From Bacteroidota bacterium (lineage in GTDB: Bacteria; Bacteroidota; Bacteroidia; Bacteroidales; NBLH01), in assembly GCA_025361565.1 (NCBI GenBank), contig JANYKN010000116.1, positions 410,470 to 474,469 on the forward strand: DNA of 64,000 bases. Direction: 5' to 3'. The notes under the pieces are model-generated. The model saw only the letters and a list, made by a program, of their open reading frames with translations, made no database searches and was not told the DNA's origin. This document shows positions 53,144-62,205 of the stretch, in pieces. The position numbers and the translations under genes are program-made. How positions within the stretch are numbered: the first letter of the stretch is position 1; every line of letters begins with the position of its first letter.

Positions 53144-55738
53144 TTAATCCAATTGAACCCAGATGCCGTTAATTCCACAATATATGTGGGTACCATCGAA
53201 GCATATATCTCCATTATTTGCAGGCACTAGAGGTAGAGTTATCGGTTGTAAATGAATAATATCCGAAATATTAACTGTTGTGAATGAAGCTAAATTAGAA
53301 GTAACTGAACCGGCATTCCATTCACCTGCTGAAATTTTGCCCACAGAAGTAATCGTTGTTGCCCCTGTCCATGTTGATAATGCAGTATTTTCAACATTGC
53401 CCAGTCCTATTGAAGATGCATCCAAAGATTGCCAGGTTTTATCACCTCGCCAATATTGGGCAGTGGTTCCCGGTGTTATTTGTATTTCATAGCCGGCGCT
53501 GGCATGGTCTCCCCAACTAAAAGCCGCATTCCAATTAGTAATTTCAGCACTTGTTATTGCGTTAGCAGCATGTGCAGTTGTCATTGCATTTGTAATTCCA
53601 TATCCGCTTACTGTTGTTGGTGTTCCTGTTAAACTTGCCCACGTTCCATTAAAAGCATCTGTTATTCCATAGCCTGAAACTGTAGTTGGTTTACCTGTAA
53701 TTTCTGTCCAGGCAGGGACATAGGTTATTGGGCGATATAACCCTGCATGGTTTCCCCATCCAAAAGCTGTACTCCAATCCGTAATATTGGCACTTGTTAT
53801 TGTGTTCGCAGCATGTGATGTTGTCATCGCATTTGTAATTCCATATCCGCTTACTGTTGTTGGTGTTCCTGTTAAACTTGCCCATGTTCCATTAAAGGCA
53901 TCTGTTATTCCATAGCCTGAAACAGTAGTTGGTTTACTTGTAATTTCTGTCCAGGCAGGAACATAGGTTATTGGGCGATATAACCCTGCATGGTTTCCCC
54001 ATCCAAAAGCTGTACTCCAATCCGTAATATTGGCACTTGTTATTGCGTTAGCAGCATGTGCAGTTGTCATTGCATTTGTAATTCCATATCCGCTTACTGT
54101 TGTTGGTGTTCCTGTTAAACTTGCCCATGTTCCATTAAAAGCATCTGTTATTCCATAACCTGAAATAGTAGTAGGATTGCTGCCACTTGTAATCCGTCCT
54201 TTAGAATCTACAGTTACACTTTTATATGTGCCTGGTATTACAGTTGTATTATTAAGTGTCAAAAATCCATTGTTTGCAAGGCTTGCATCTCCTTGTACAA
54301 TAACTTGTGAAGCAAAATTACCTGAATTTCCAATAAGTATGTTCGCATTATTTAAACTTGTCGATATAGCATCAGTTATTCCATAACCTGCTAAAGTTGT
54401 TGGAGTTGTGCCATTGGATATTCGACCTTTGGCATCAACAGTTAGACTCCTATAGGTACCAGGCAGAACTCCTGTATTTGACAAAGATAAAACCCCTCCA
54501 CTATTTATAGTTGCATCTCCACCCATTGTAACTTCTGAAACAAGGTTAAGAGCATTTCCGACAAATATATTTCCACTGTTCAAGCTTTTTGATAAACCAT
54601 CAGTAATACCAAAACCTAAAAGTGTAGTTGGGTTGCTTGCAGCATAAACCCTTCCTTTTGAATCAATAGATAAACTAAAATACGTTCCAGGAACTACTCC
54701 AGTATTACTTAAGGTTAAATATCCAGTAGTAGACATTGTGGCTTCGCCACTAATTGGGAAAGAGCCTATTCCTGAGCCATTTCCAATAAGAATTTGACCA
54801 GTACCATTTGCAGGGAATGCAGTTGCAACATTAACGCCATTTCCTACCCATATATTTCCTGAAGGAAGTGTGTTACTTGAAGCAATACTGGCATTCAAAT
54901 TATCTATTGTGGCTAATGTCCCTGTTGTTGGGAGCAAAAGAGTGGTTGGCCCGGAAGTATTAAGAGTTGTGATTCCTGAAGTATTGAAAAACAATGGTCC
55001 ACTTCCCGACAATGTGAAATTTTGCCCCAAACTCAGTGAGCCTGAACCTGCAAAATTAGTTGCATGAATCTGACCTCCAAAAGTGCCTCCATTAGCCTTA
55101 CTGACAAAATCTGTTGGCAAATCAAAGTTTATTGAATTTCCTCTAATAATGCTAATTGTAACAGTGTTCCCTGATAATGTGCTTGATAATGTCTGTTGAT
55201 CAGTATCCACCCCAATATACTTTGCCAGAGAAATTGGAGTTGCACCTGAATTTTTAGTTATTGTCAAAATATTATCAACAAGCTGTAAATCCTGGATTTC
55301 ATTGGTTGGATCTGCATCAGCATCATTATTGTTTTTTACATCAATGGCATACATTGCGTATGGAACTGCTAAAATCTGAGAGGCTCCCATAAACTTGTAA
55401 TTAGTTCCTCCAGTGATATCAATGTCTACCTGTAGGTAATAACTATGTGCTCCCCAATCAATTGAAGTAAATGTTCCCAGGGTTACAGTACCTGTACCAA
55501 TATTTACTGCAACTACACCATATTCATTAGTTGTATAATCAAATGTTTCACTGTAAACAGGAGTGCCAACTGCTGAATTTTGTAATATGCTCAATTTAAG
55601 AGATATTAATTTATTGCCTACAATTTCACCATTGCTATTCCTAACCACTGCCTGGTATTTAAATATATTGGGCACTTGTGCACTTAACTGATTTAAAATA
55701 AAAATCATGAAAAATGCAAACAATCCTATCTTTCTCAT
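53144..55738 (-). CDS. Tail-fibre-like surface protein with long tandem repeats
   Basis: 864 residues with a signal peptide (KIGLFAFFMIFILNQLSAQ). An N-terminal domain (about 20-130, PNIFKYQAVVRNSNGEIVGNK, LAVPYAMYAID) is common in Bacteroidota surface proteins. The middle holds repeats with GTY.S(L/V)(T/S)VD.KGR(I/V) of the kind found in phage tail fibres (about 330-540). A second block has about 2.7 copies of an 81-residue unit, TTVSGYGITDAFNGTWASLT..., almost identical. The C-terminus ends GDICFDGTHIYCGINGIWVQLD. Likely exported; an adhesin or filament is plausible but not shown. Confidence 0.85.
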   Translation of the reverse strand: MRKIGLFAFFMIFILNQLSAQVPNIFKYQAVVRNSNGEIVGNKLISLKLSILQNSAVGTPVYSETFDYTTNEYGVVAVNIGTGTVTLGTFTSIDWGAHSYYLQVDIDITGGTNYKFMGASQILAVPYAMYAIDVKNNNDADADPTNEIQDLQLVDNILTITKNSGATPISLAKYIGVDTDQQTLSSTLSGNTVTISIIRGNSINFDLPTDFVSKANGGTFGGQIHATNFAGSGSLSLGQNFTLSGSGPLFFNTSGITTLNTSGPTTLLLPTTGTLATIDNLNASIASSNTLPSGNIWVGNGVNVATAFPANGTGQILIGNGSGIGSFPISGEATMSTTGYLTLSNTGVVPGTYFSLSIDSKGRVYAASNPTTLLGFGITDGLSKSLNSGNIFVGNALNLVSEVTMGGDATINSGGVLSLSNTGVLPGTYRSLTVDAKGRISNGTTPTTLAGYGITDAISTSLNNANILIGNSGNFASQVIVQGDASLANNGFLTLNNTTVIPGTYKSVTVDSKGRITSGSNPTTISGYGITDAFNGTWASLTGTPTTVSGYGITNAMTTAHAANAITSANITDWSTAFGWGNHAGLYRPITYVPAWTEITSKPTTVSGYGITDAFNGTWASLTGTPTTVSGYGITNAMTTSHAANTITSANITDWSTAFGWGNHAGLYRPITYVPAWTEITGKPTTVSGYGITDAFNGTWASLTGTPTTVSGYGITNAMTTAHAANAITSAEITNWNAAFSWGDHASAGYEIQITPGTTAQYWRGDKTWQSLDASSIGLGNVENTALSTWTGATTITSVGKISAGEWNAGSVTSNLASFTTVNISDIIHLQPITLPLVPANNGDICFDGTHIYCGINGIWVQLD
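53505..54172 (-). repeat. Tandem 243-bp repeat inside the tail-fibre-like gene
   Basis: A 243-bp unit (81 codons) occurs about 2.7 times. Identical sequence words start at 53586, 53829 and 54072, exactly 243 bp apart. Copies differ by only a few bases, and the partial copy diverges near 53500. The high similarity suggests recent duplication or gene conversion. Confidence 0.9.
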
Positions 55739-55810
55739 ATCTTAGATATTTATATGTTGATTTATTATGTCAAGGGAATGCTTTTCTCCAATCTTAACTT
55801 ATTCTTTAAA

Positions 55811-56305
55811 CTAATCCTGAAAAAGGATTTTATATGTTTTCAAAAATGAAAGATCTTCAGAAAAGATTTTTAATATATAGTATCCACGTTGAAAAGTTGT
55901 AAAATAAATCTCAGCAGAATGATTCGATGTATTATATTTTTCTTCATATATTTTCTTTCCATCCAGGGTGTAAAGATTAAAATAAAGATTTGTTTCTTCC
56001 TTTGACGAAAACTCTAAATTTAAAATATCTTTAACCGGATTAGGAAAAACGGATACCTCAATATTTTCATTTTTTGAAAACTCATTAAGTCCTGTAATCG
56101 TTAAATTACTTTGTAAAAAGCCCTGGGTAAGAATAAGATCGGAGCTCTTTATAGTTGCAGTTTGTGCATCTCCCACTGTCCAGCTAATTTGAGCAAATCC
56201 ATTGCTAAAATAACCACCCGCAGGGAAAATACCATCTGAACTTATGGTTTGACACATTGATGAATATGTCGTTATTATACATAAAAATAAAAGGATTTTT
56301 CGCAT
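55811..56305 (-). CDS. Small T9SS-secreted protein with type A sorting domain
   Basis: 164 residues, ATG start. A signal peptide (ILLFLCIITTYSSMCQ) is followed by a short region with ISWTVGDAQT and LTQGFLQ. The C-terminal 80 residues form a T9SS type A sorting domain: VSVFPNPVKDILNLEF, NLYTLDGKKIYEE and RGYYILKI. The product should be exported by the type IX system and attached to the surface. It is first in the minus-strand run of four genes. Confidence 0.88.
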   Translation of the reverse strand: MRKILLFLCIITTYSSMCQTISSDGIFPAGGYFSNGFAQISWTVGDAQTATIKSSDLILTQGFLQSNLTITGLNEFSKNENIEVSVFPNPVKDILNLEFSSKEETNLYFNLYTLDGKKIYEEKYNTSNHSAEIYFTTFQRGYYILKIFSEDLSFLKTYKILFQD

Positions 56306-56664
56306 AATAGATTTTGTGAATGTTATTTTGGTTTAGTTTTATGGGTCAAATTTATGGAATAATTTCCTACTTCAATATATAGAATTCTTGATTTATGGCC
56401 AATTTCAAGCCTATCAATCCTTGTTTTCTTAAAATTGATGTCCTTATTGTGAAAGTTGAAATAAGAGAGCGCTTCATTCATCAAATAATATTAAAATTCA
56501 ATTTCAGGCTTATTATTTAAACTTACTTTTAGCCTCAAATTTATATGATTTATAGTTTGACAAATTATATTGTCAAAATCAGTTTTTTGTCTGTAAATTA
56601 GTCAATTAAGATTAATTTAGGTTAAATAATTCAGATAAATATTATTAAGAAAAAATAAATAAGC
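56306..56664. other. 359-bp intergenic region between divergent genes
   Basis: AT-rich, no gene. It holds the promoters of the surface cluster (minus) and the polysaccharide locus (plus). The only clear structure is the 22-bp inverted repeat at 56556-56577. No exact TAnnTTTG box was found. Confidence 0.45.
56556..56577. promoter_or_regulatory. Inverted repeat upstream of the polysaccharide locus (possible operator)
   Basis: TTTGACAA (56556-56563), 6-nt spacer, TTGTCAAA (56570-56577): perfect 8-bp arms, 88 bp before the ATG at 56665. The symmetry (TTGAC ... GTCAA) suits a dimeric regulator of the Crp/Fnr kind. It could also be a chance hairpin. Confidence 0.35.
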
Positions 56665-57723
56665 ATGAAAATACTTGTTACCGGTACAGCAGGTTTTATT
56701 GGATTTCACCTTGCCAACTATTTGATTAAAAGAGGCGACGAAGTGGTTGGATTAGATTGTATTAATGATTATTATGACATAAACGTTAAATATAACCGAT
56801 TACAGCAAACAGGGATTGATAAAGAAAAACTGGAATATGGAAAAGAAGTACAAAGTTCCAAATATCCAAATTATAAATTTTGGAAACTTAATCTTACAGA
56901 TAAAGAAAATATAAACCAGCTTATTGAAAATGAAAAATTTGATACTGTTTGTAACTTAGCCGCCCAGGCTGGAGTCAGATATAGTATTACAAATCCCTAT
57001 GCATATATTGAAAGTAATATTATTGGTTATATAAATGTATTAGAAGCATGCAGGCATTATAATGTCAAGCATTTGGTATATGCAAGTAGTTCAAGTGTTT
57101 ATGGATTAAATGAAAAAATGCCTTTATCTACCAAGCAGAATGTAGATCATCCAATAAGTTTGTACGCTGCAAGCAAAAAAAGCAACGAGCTGATGGCCCA
57201 TACTTACAGTCATTTGTACGGACTGCCAACCACAGGATTACGTTTTTTTACAGTTTATGGTCCCTGGGGAAGACCTGATATGGCATTGTTTATATTTACA
57301 AAAGCAATAATAAATAATGAACCCATTGATGTATATAACAACGGAAATATGGTTCGGGATTTTACTTATGTTGCAGATATTGTAGAAGGGATAGTGAGGG
57401 TAATTGACAACAAACCAAAAGGTAATAATAATTGGTCTGGTTTAAATCCAGATCCATCTGCCTCAAAAGCTCCATATAAAATTTACAATATTGGTAATAA
57501 CAACCCAGTAAAGCTAATGGATTTTATCGACCAAATAGAATCCAAACTGGGGAAAAAAGCACAAAGAAACCTGCTTCCTATGCAGCAGGGCGATGTTCCT
57601 GCAACTTTTGCTGATGTAGACGATCTAGTCAGGGATTTGAATTATAAACCATCCACATCTATTCAAACTGGAATAAGCAACTTTATTGATTGGTATATTA
57701 ATTATTACAATGTTAAATTATAA
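56665..57723 (+). CDS. NAD-dependent epimerase, UDP-glucuronate 4-epimerase-like
   Basis: 352 residues. Rossmann motif GTAGFIG (residues 7-13), long insertion [12 protein letters not shown] typical of GlcA epimerases, SSSSVYG and Y-A-A-S-K (catalytic Tyr/Lys). The family interconverts UDP-glucuronate and UDP-galacturonate. It is first in the plus-strand polysaccharide locus and 147 bp before the polymerase-like gene. The exact sugar could differ. Confidence 0.9.
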   Translation: MKILVTGTAGFIGFHLANYLIKRGDEVVGLDCINDYYDINVKYNRLQQTGIDKEKLEYGKEVQSSKYPNYKFWKLNLTDKENINQLIENEKFDTVCNLAAQAGVRYSITNPYAYIESNIIGYINVLEACRHYNVKHLVYASSSSVYGLNEKMPLSTKQNVDHPISLYAASKKSNELMAHTYSHLYGLPTTGLRFFTVYGPWGRPDMALFIFTKAIINNEPIDVYNNGNMVRDFTYVADIVEGIVRVIDNKPKGNNNWSGLNPDPSASKAPYKIYNIGNNNPVKLMDFIDQIESKLGKKAQRNLLPMQQGDVPATFADVDDLVRDLNYKPSTSIQTGISNFIDWYINYYNVKL

Positions 57724-57870
57724 AAACTTATAAAAAGAGATAGGTTTTAGCATTTCTTAAATCTCTAATCATATCAACCAACAAAAATTTCAGTTCTATT
57801 ATCAAAAAACATGGATTTATATCAAATTTGATAGTAAATTGCCTATTAGTTTATTACCATAAGCATTGCA

Positions 57871-59313
57871 ATGAAGGAAAATTCATTTAAAAAAGATGTA
57901 TTTATTGATTTTTTACAAATGTCTGCCTTGTTTTTGGGGTCGGTTTTTGCCGTATATCGCTCCGGACCTAGTTTAAGAGACTTATATTTCCTTCTTCCCC
58001 TAGGCCTTGCTTTCCGTTCTAAAAAGGATTATTTCTGGTTTGCCTATTTTTTTATATTGATAAGTGCTCCAGGAGGATTATTTGTCAACCGGACACAGGC
58101 TGCTTTATTTAGATTGCCATTTTATGGGGTATCCTCCTTCAGTTTTACCCCAATGGATTTATTTCTTTTTATTTCTATTTTTAAAGCATTTCGAGAAAAA
58201 GCTAAAATTATATTTTTTCTAAATAAACCACTCGAGTTCTTTCTATTTTATTTACTACTGGTTTCGATACCAATCAGTTTTGTGCTCGGAACAGAGTTTA
58301 AGCCATTTATAAATACATTGCGCTCGTTTTTCTTTTACGGGATTATATTTTCATATATTCGATTAATAAAAGACAAGGAACAAATTCTCAAATTTGGATA
58401 TCTTTTGTTACCATATACTCTTTTTCTTGTATTTGATCAACTATACCTTATCAAAATGGGAAACAGATTTATTTCTGTCCTCGATCCGTCTATGTTAGGA
58501 AGGTTTGCTAAAGACAGTGTTTCCGGCGGAGTAAGAGCCATGGTTCAGGGAATTTTAATTGTTTTTTATACATTGATATTCGGATTTCAAATTCATAACA
58601 ATAAAAAATATGAAGTTATCCCCGGAATTGCAACTGTAACTATTTTTTTACCGATTGCATGCTTCATTTTATCTGCCACCCGTTCATGGATGACTATAGG
58701 CTTTATTACTATTTTAGGATACATTGCGCTATCGAGCAAAGGGATAAAATTTGCCGTACAAATAGGAACAATAAGTGTTCTTCTTTTCGTCGCGGCATTA
58801 TCTACCGGCGTTATGGATGTAACTTTTCTGGATTCGATTTATAAAAGGTATGCAGTAATGGGTAATGTTGCAAGTACAGGAAGTTTAAAAAGTGCGGATA
58901 CTTTTGCCAACAGAATTGATGAGGATATTCCTAAAGTTATGAAAGGAGTTGTATTAAGCCCAATTCTAGGTGTAGGTATGTCCAAATATATGAAAGCTTA
59001 TTATAGTGACGATCTGGGATTTATGAATACATTATTAATTTATGGACTTATTGGCTTTCCAATTTTTCTAATATTTCTATTCCGATACATCTTCCAACTG
59101 AATCGGCTTAGAAAGCTTCCGGTATTTGATCATACGGATAAAAACATCTTTATTTCTCTAATACTTGGTCTAGTTGGAATGTTAGCTGGATATTTCTTTA
59201 CCTGGGATTTCTTTTCATTTTTCCCCGAAAAAGTATTTTTTGTTTCAATTCTTTTTGCTACTGGCGACTTGATAATAGAATTTCAGTCAAGAGAAGCTGA
59301 AATAGAAGCATAA
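57871..59313 (+). CDS. O-antigen polymerase/ligase-like membrane protein
   Basis: 480 residues with about twelve transmembrane helices and no signal peptide. A periplasmic loop precedes SPILGVGMSKYMKAYYSDDLGFMNTLLIYGLIGFPIF, a Wzy/WaaL-type region. CILSATRSWMTIGFI contains a typical Arg. It probably polymerises or ligates a surface glycan. The family is variable in sequence, so the assignment rests on topology and context. Confidence 0.8.
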   Translation: MKENSFKKDVFIDFLQMSALFLGSVFAVYRSGPSLRDLYFLLPLGLAFRSKKDYFWFAYFFILISAPGGLFVNRTQAALFRLPFYGVSSFSFTPMDLFLFISIFKAFREKAKIIFFLNKPLEFFLFYLLLVSIPISFVLGTEFKPFINTLRSFFFYGIIFSYIRLIKDKEQILKFGYLLLPYTLFLVFDQLYLIKMGNRFISVLDPSMLGRFAKDSVSGGVRAMVQGILIVFYTLIFGFQIHNNKKYEVIPGIATVTIFLPIACFILSATRSWMTIGFITILGYIALSSKGIKFAVQIGTISVLLFVAALSTGVMDVTFLDSIYKRYAVMGNVASTGSLKSADTFANRIDEDIPKVMKGVVLSPILGVGMSKYMKAYYSDDLGFMNTLLIYGLIGFPIFLIFLFRYIFQLNRLRKLPVFDHTDKNIFISLILGLVGMLAGYFFTWDFFSFFPEKVFFVSILFATGDLIIEFQSREAEIEA

Positions 59314-59694
59314 CGTGAATCTTCAACCATAAAAAAATAATTTTGATAACAATTGAACTACCAAATCATAAATATTGAAATGAATCTCGAATTATTATAA
59401 AAATCTAATTGATTATCGCAAAAGAACATATTATTTCAATCTTTTAAATTTGCAATTTAACATCTAAATAGGGAAATTTGTAAAAGAATGATTTGACTTA
59501 CTATGACATAAGTTAATAGGCCAATTTAGACACAATTCCGATAAATTTTTTAAAATATATCCTTAAATAAAAAATTTACCCATTTATCAAAGATTTTACT
59601 TCGTACATAACATTATTAAATTTAATAAAAAAAATGTTTCTAATTTCCCATCCGATTAAACTATTCATCGTTTCCTGAACTAAAAATTATAAAA
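59314..59694. other. 381-bp intergenic region before the CDP-sugar genes
   Basis: AT-rich and gene-free. It probably carries the promoter of the rfbF operon on the plus strand. No exact -7 box or strong hairpin was seen. Confidence 0.35.
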
Positions 59695-60468
59695 ATGAAG
59701 GTTATAATACTTGCTGGCGGATATGGTTCTAGATTGGGTACACTTTCAGAACTTATCCCTAAACCCATGATTGAAGTTGGAGGTAAACCAATTATTTGGC
59801 ATATCATGAAAATCTATGCTTCCTACGGATATAAAGATTTTGTTATAGCATTGGGATATAAAGGAAATGTGATAAAGGATTATTTTTATAATATAAAATA
59901 CCAAAATAACGATTTCACTGTCAACACAAAGTCTGGAAATGTGGTTTTCCATAACTCTGGGTTGGACGAATGGAACGTAACACTTGCAGACACAGGTGTT
60001 GATACATTAAAGGGCGGAAGGATAAAACGTCTCGAAAAATATTTGGATGATGTAAATATGCTCACATATGGTGATGGTGTTGCAGATATTAACATTAACG
60101 AACTATTGGCGTTCCATAAAGAACACGGTAAGTTAGTTACAATTTCAGGCGTTAGGCCACCATCTATGTTTGGTGAGATTATTCAAAAAGACGGCCAGGT
60201 GATTTCATTTGAAGAAAAACCCCAAACATCCAAAGGCCTTATTAATGGAGGTTTTATGGTTTTTAACAAGGAAATCCTTAATTATTTAACTACAGATAGA
60301 GATTGTGATTTCGAATTCGGTCCACTTGAGCAATTGGCCACAAAAGGTCAAGTGATGACTTTTCAACATGACGGATTTTGGGAATGTGCTGACACAGTGA
60401 GGGATTTAAACCATTTAAATAAATTATGGTCTACAAATCAAGCTAAATGGAAAGTTTGGGATAATTGA
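59695..60468 (+). CDS. rfbF: Glucose-1-phosphate cytidylyltransferase
   Basis: 257 residues, the usual length. LAGGYGSRLGTLSELIPKPMIEVGGKPIIWHIMKIYASYG is a highly conserved RfbF start; YGDGVADI, GVRPPSMFGEI and EEKPQTSKGLINGGFMVF complete the active site. It makes CDP-glucose from CTP and glucose-1-phosphate, the first step to CDP-3,6-dideoxyhexoses. It leads a tight plus-strand cluster. Confidence 0.97.
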   Translation: MKVIILAGGYGSRLGTLSELIPKPMIEVGGKPIIWHIMKIYASYGYKDFVIALGYKGNVIKDYFYNIKYQNNDFTVNTKSGNVVFHNSGLDEWNVTLADTGVDTLKGGRIKRLEKYLDDVNMLTYGDGVADININELLAFHKEHGKLVTISGVRPPSMFGEIIQKDGQVISFEEKPQTSKGLINGGFMVFNKEILNYLTTDRDCDFEFGPLEQLATKGQVMTFQHDGFWECADTVRDLNHLNKLWSTNQAKWKVWDN

Positions 60469-60505
60469 AATTTTATTAAATACTGAAAACAAAAAAATAT
60501 AAAGG

Positions 60506-61537
60506 ATGAAAAAAATAATTGTAACCGGGCATTCAGGATTTATCGGATCTTTGTTAACACAGCTTCTACTCAAACAAGGATATGAAGTAGTTGGTATTGA
60601 CACAAAATATTTCGATAAAGATTGCGAATTCTTTGCTCCTAATGAAGGTTTTAAAGAAATTAAAAAAGATATGCGCCATGTTACTGAAAAGGATATTGAA
60701 GGTGCTTACGCTATTTGTCACCTGGCCGCATTATCAAATGATCCAATGGGTGATCTAGACGAACAACTTACCTATGATATAAACCATTTGGCATCGGTAA
60801 AAATAGCGAATATTGCAAAAAAAGCAGGTGTTGAAAAATTCATTTATTCTTCATCATGTAGTTTATATGGTATTGCTGATGGCGACCATGCTTTAGACGA
60901 AACTGCTGATTTTAATCCAGTTACGGCTTATGCAAAATCAAAAGTTTATTCAGAAAAAGATATATTACCCTTGGCTACCGATAGCTTTTCTGTAACATTT
61001 CTTAGAAATTCAACAGCTTATGGGATTTCACCTAAATTAAGATCTGATTTGGTTGTAAATAATTTGGTTGGATGGGCTGTAACTACAGGACAGATTAAAA
61101 TTATGAGCGATGGATCACCTTGGCGCCCACTTGTACATGCCGAAGATATAGCCAGAGCCTTTATTGCTGTAATTGAAGCTCCAAAACAAGTTGTTAATCG
61201 AAAATCTTATAATGTTGGTCAATGTTCTGAAAACTACCAAATTAAAGACATTGCTAATTTAGTGGGTGAAGTAATACCAGGTTGCAAAGTAATTATTACA
61301 GGAGAACACGGAAGTGATTCAAGATCGTATCGTGTTAATTTCGACTTGATTGCAAAAGAACTTCCAAACTTTAAACCTCAATGGAATTTAAAAAAGGGAA
61401 TTGAAGAAGTTTATCAGGCATATCTGAAATATGGAATGGATGATGTTAAATTTAACAGCAAATCTTTTATTAGACTTAAAGAACTTCAATATTTAATCGC
61501 AAACAAAAAAATTGACAGCGACTTATTTTGGAGTTAA
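60506..61537 (+). CDS. SDR nucleotide-sugar epimerase/reductase (possible CDP-sugar reductase)
   Basis: 343 residues. TGHSGFIGS (Rossmann motif), NDPMGDLDEQLTYDINHLA, YSSSCSLYG and Y-A-K-S-K (catalytic Tyr/Lys). The segment SSC lacks the TDE triad of 4,6-dehydratases, so it is not the missing CDP-glucose 4,6-dehydratase; a reductase or epimerase is more likely. In the ascarylose pathway AscF is a reductase of this class. The next gene starts 33 bp later. Confidence 0.8.
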   Translation: MKKIIVTGHSGFIGSLLTQLLLKQGYEVVGIDTKYFDKDCEFFAPNEGFKEIKKDMRHVTEKDIEGAYAICHLAALSNDPMGDLDEQLTYDINHLASVKIANIAKKAGVEKFIYSSSCSLYGIADGDHALDETADFNPVTAYAKSKVYSEKDILPLATDSFSVTFLRNSTAYGISPKLRSDLVVNNLVGWAVTTGQIKIMSDGSPWRPLVHAEDIARAFIAVIEAPKQVVNRKSYNVGQCSENYQIKDIANLVGEVIPGCKVIITGEHGSDSRSYRVNFDLIAKELPNFKPQWNLKKGIEEVYQAYLKYGMDDVKFNSKSFIRLKELQYLIANKKIDSDLFWS

Positions 61538-61570
61538 TTAATTTGAAAAAAAATACTAGACCAACAATTT

Positions 61571-62125
61571 ATGATCCTTACACAAAAAAGACTCGAAGGT
61601 TTGTATGAAATTGAATTAAAACCAATTGAAGACAATCGGGGTTTTTTTATGCGGACTTACGATTCTTCAATCTTAATAAAAATGGGATTGAACAGGGAAT
61701 GGGTGCAAGAAAATCATTCGAGCTCAATGCAAAAAAATACGGTTCGAGGACTTCATTTTCAACTTGCACCACATATCGATGCGAAACTAATTCGCTGTAT
61801 CAGAGGTGAAATTTTTGACGTAGTGGTTGATATAAGAAAAGATTCACCAACGTTCGGTCAATGGGAATCAATAATTTTGAGTGAGAAAAACAAAAAAGAA
61901 TTATTTATCCCTCGTGGATTCGCCCATGGTTTCTGCACACTTACAGATAATTGCGATATAATTTATAAACACGATAATTATTACAATAGGGATTGTGATG
62001 CAGGAATTCTGTGGAAAGATTCTAGTTTAGCGATTGAATGGCCTGTGAAAAATCCAATTCTATCTGAAAGAGACTTAAAACTGCCTGAATTTAATGAATT
62101 CGTACAAATGTATAATGGCCTTTAA
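61571..62125 (+). CDS. RfbC/AscE-like nucleotide-sugar 3,5- (or 5-) epimerase
   Basis: 184 residues. NTVRGLHFQ has the catalytic His (His63-type), and IRCIRGEIFDVVVDIRKDSPTFGQW plus the FIPRGFAHGF loop are strongly conserved in RmlC. YYNRDCDAGILW follows. In a CDP-dideoxysugar cluster the same fold performs 5-epimerisation (AscE). Which reaction it performs is inferred from context, not from residues I can distinguish. Confidence 0.9.
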   Translation: MILTQKRLEGLYEIELKPIEDNRGFFMRTYDSSILIKMGLNREWVQENHSSSMQKNTVRGLHFQLAPHIDAKLIRCIRGEIFDVVVDIRKDSPTFGQWESIILSEKNKKELFIPRGFAHGFCTLTDNCDIIYKHDNYYNRDCDAGILWKDSSLAIEWPVKNPILSERDLKLPEFNEFVQMYNGL

Positions 62126-62205
62126 AAAAAAGATTGCAACTAAATTTTAATTAAGATAAATTTTATTCAAAAAAGATAAGATTAAAACCGCCTAAAGATA
62201 AAAAA

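Noticed and set aside
53505-54172. CRISPR-like interpretation of the regular 243-bp repeats
   Set aside because: Repeats are contiguous, in frame within a coding region, with no short direct repeats separated by unique spacers.
53144-55738. Prophage, based on tail-fibre-like repeats
   Set aside because: No capsid, terminase, integrase or lysis gene in the surrounding sequence; the N-terminal domain is that of ordinary Bacteroidota surface proteins.
60506-61537. CDP-glucose 4,6-dehydratase
   Set aside because: The expected dehydratase triad region reads S-S-C, not T-D-E, and the Rossmann start differs from RfbG; a reductase or epimerase fits better.
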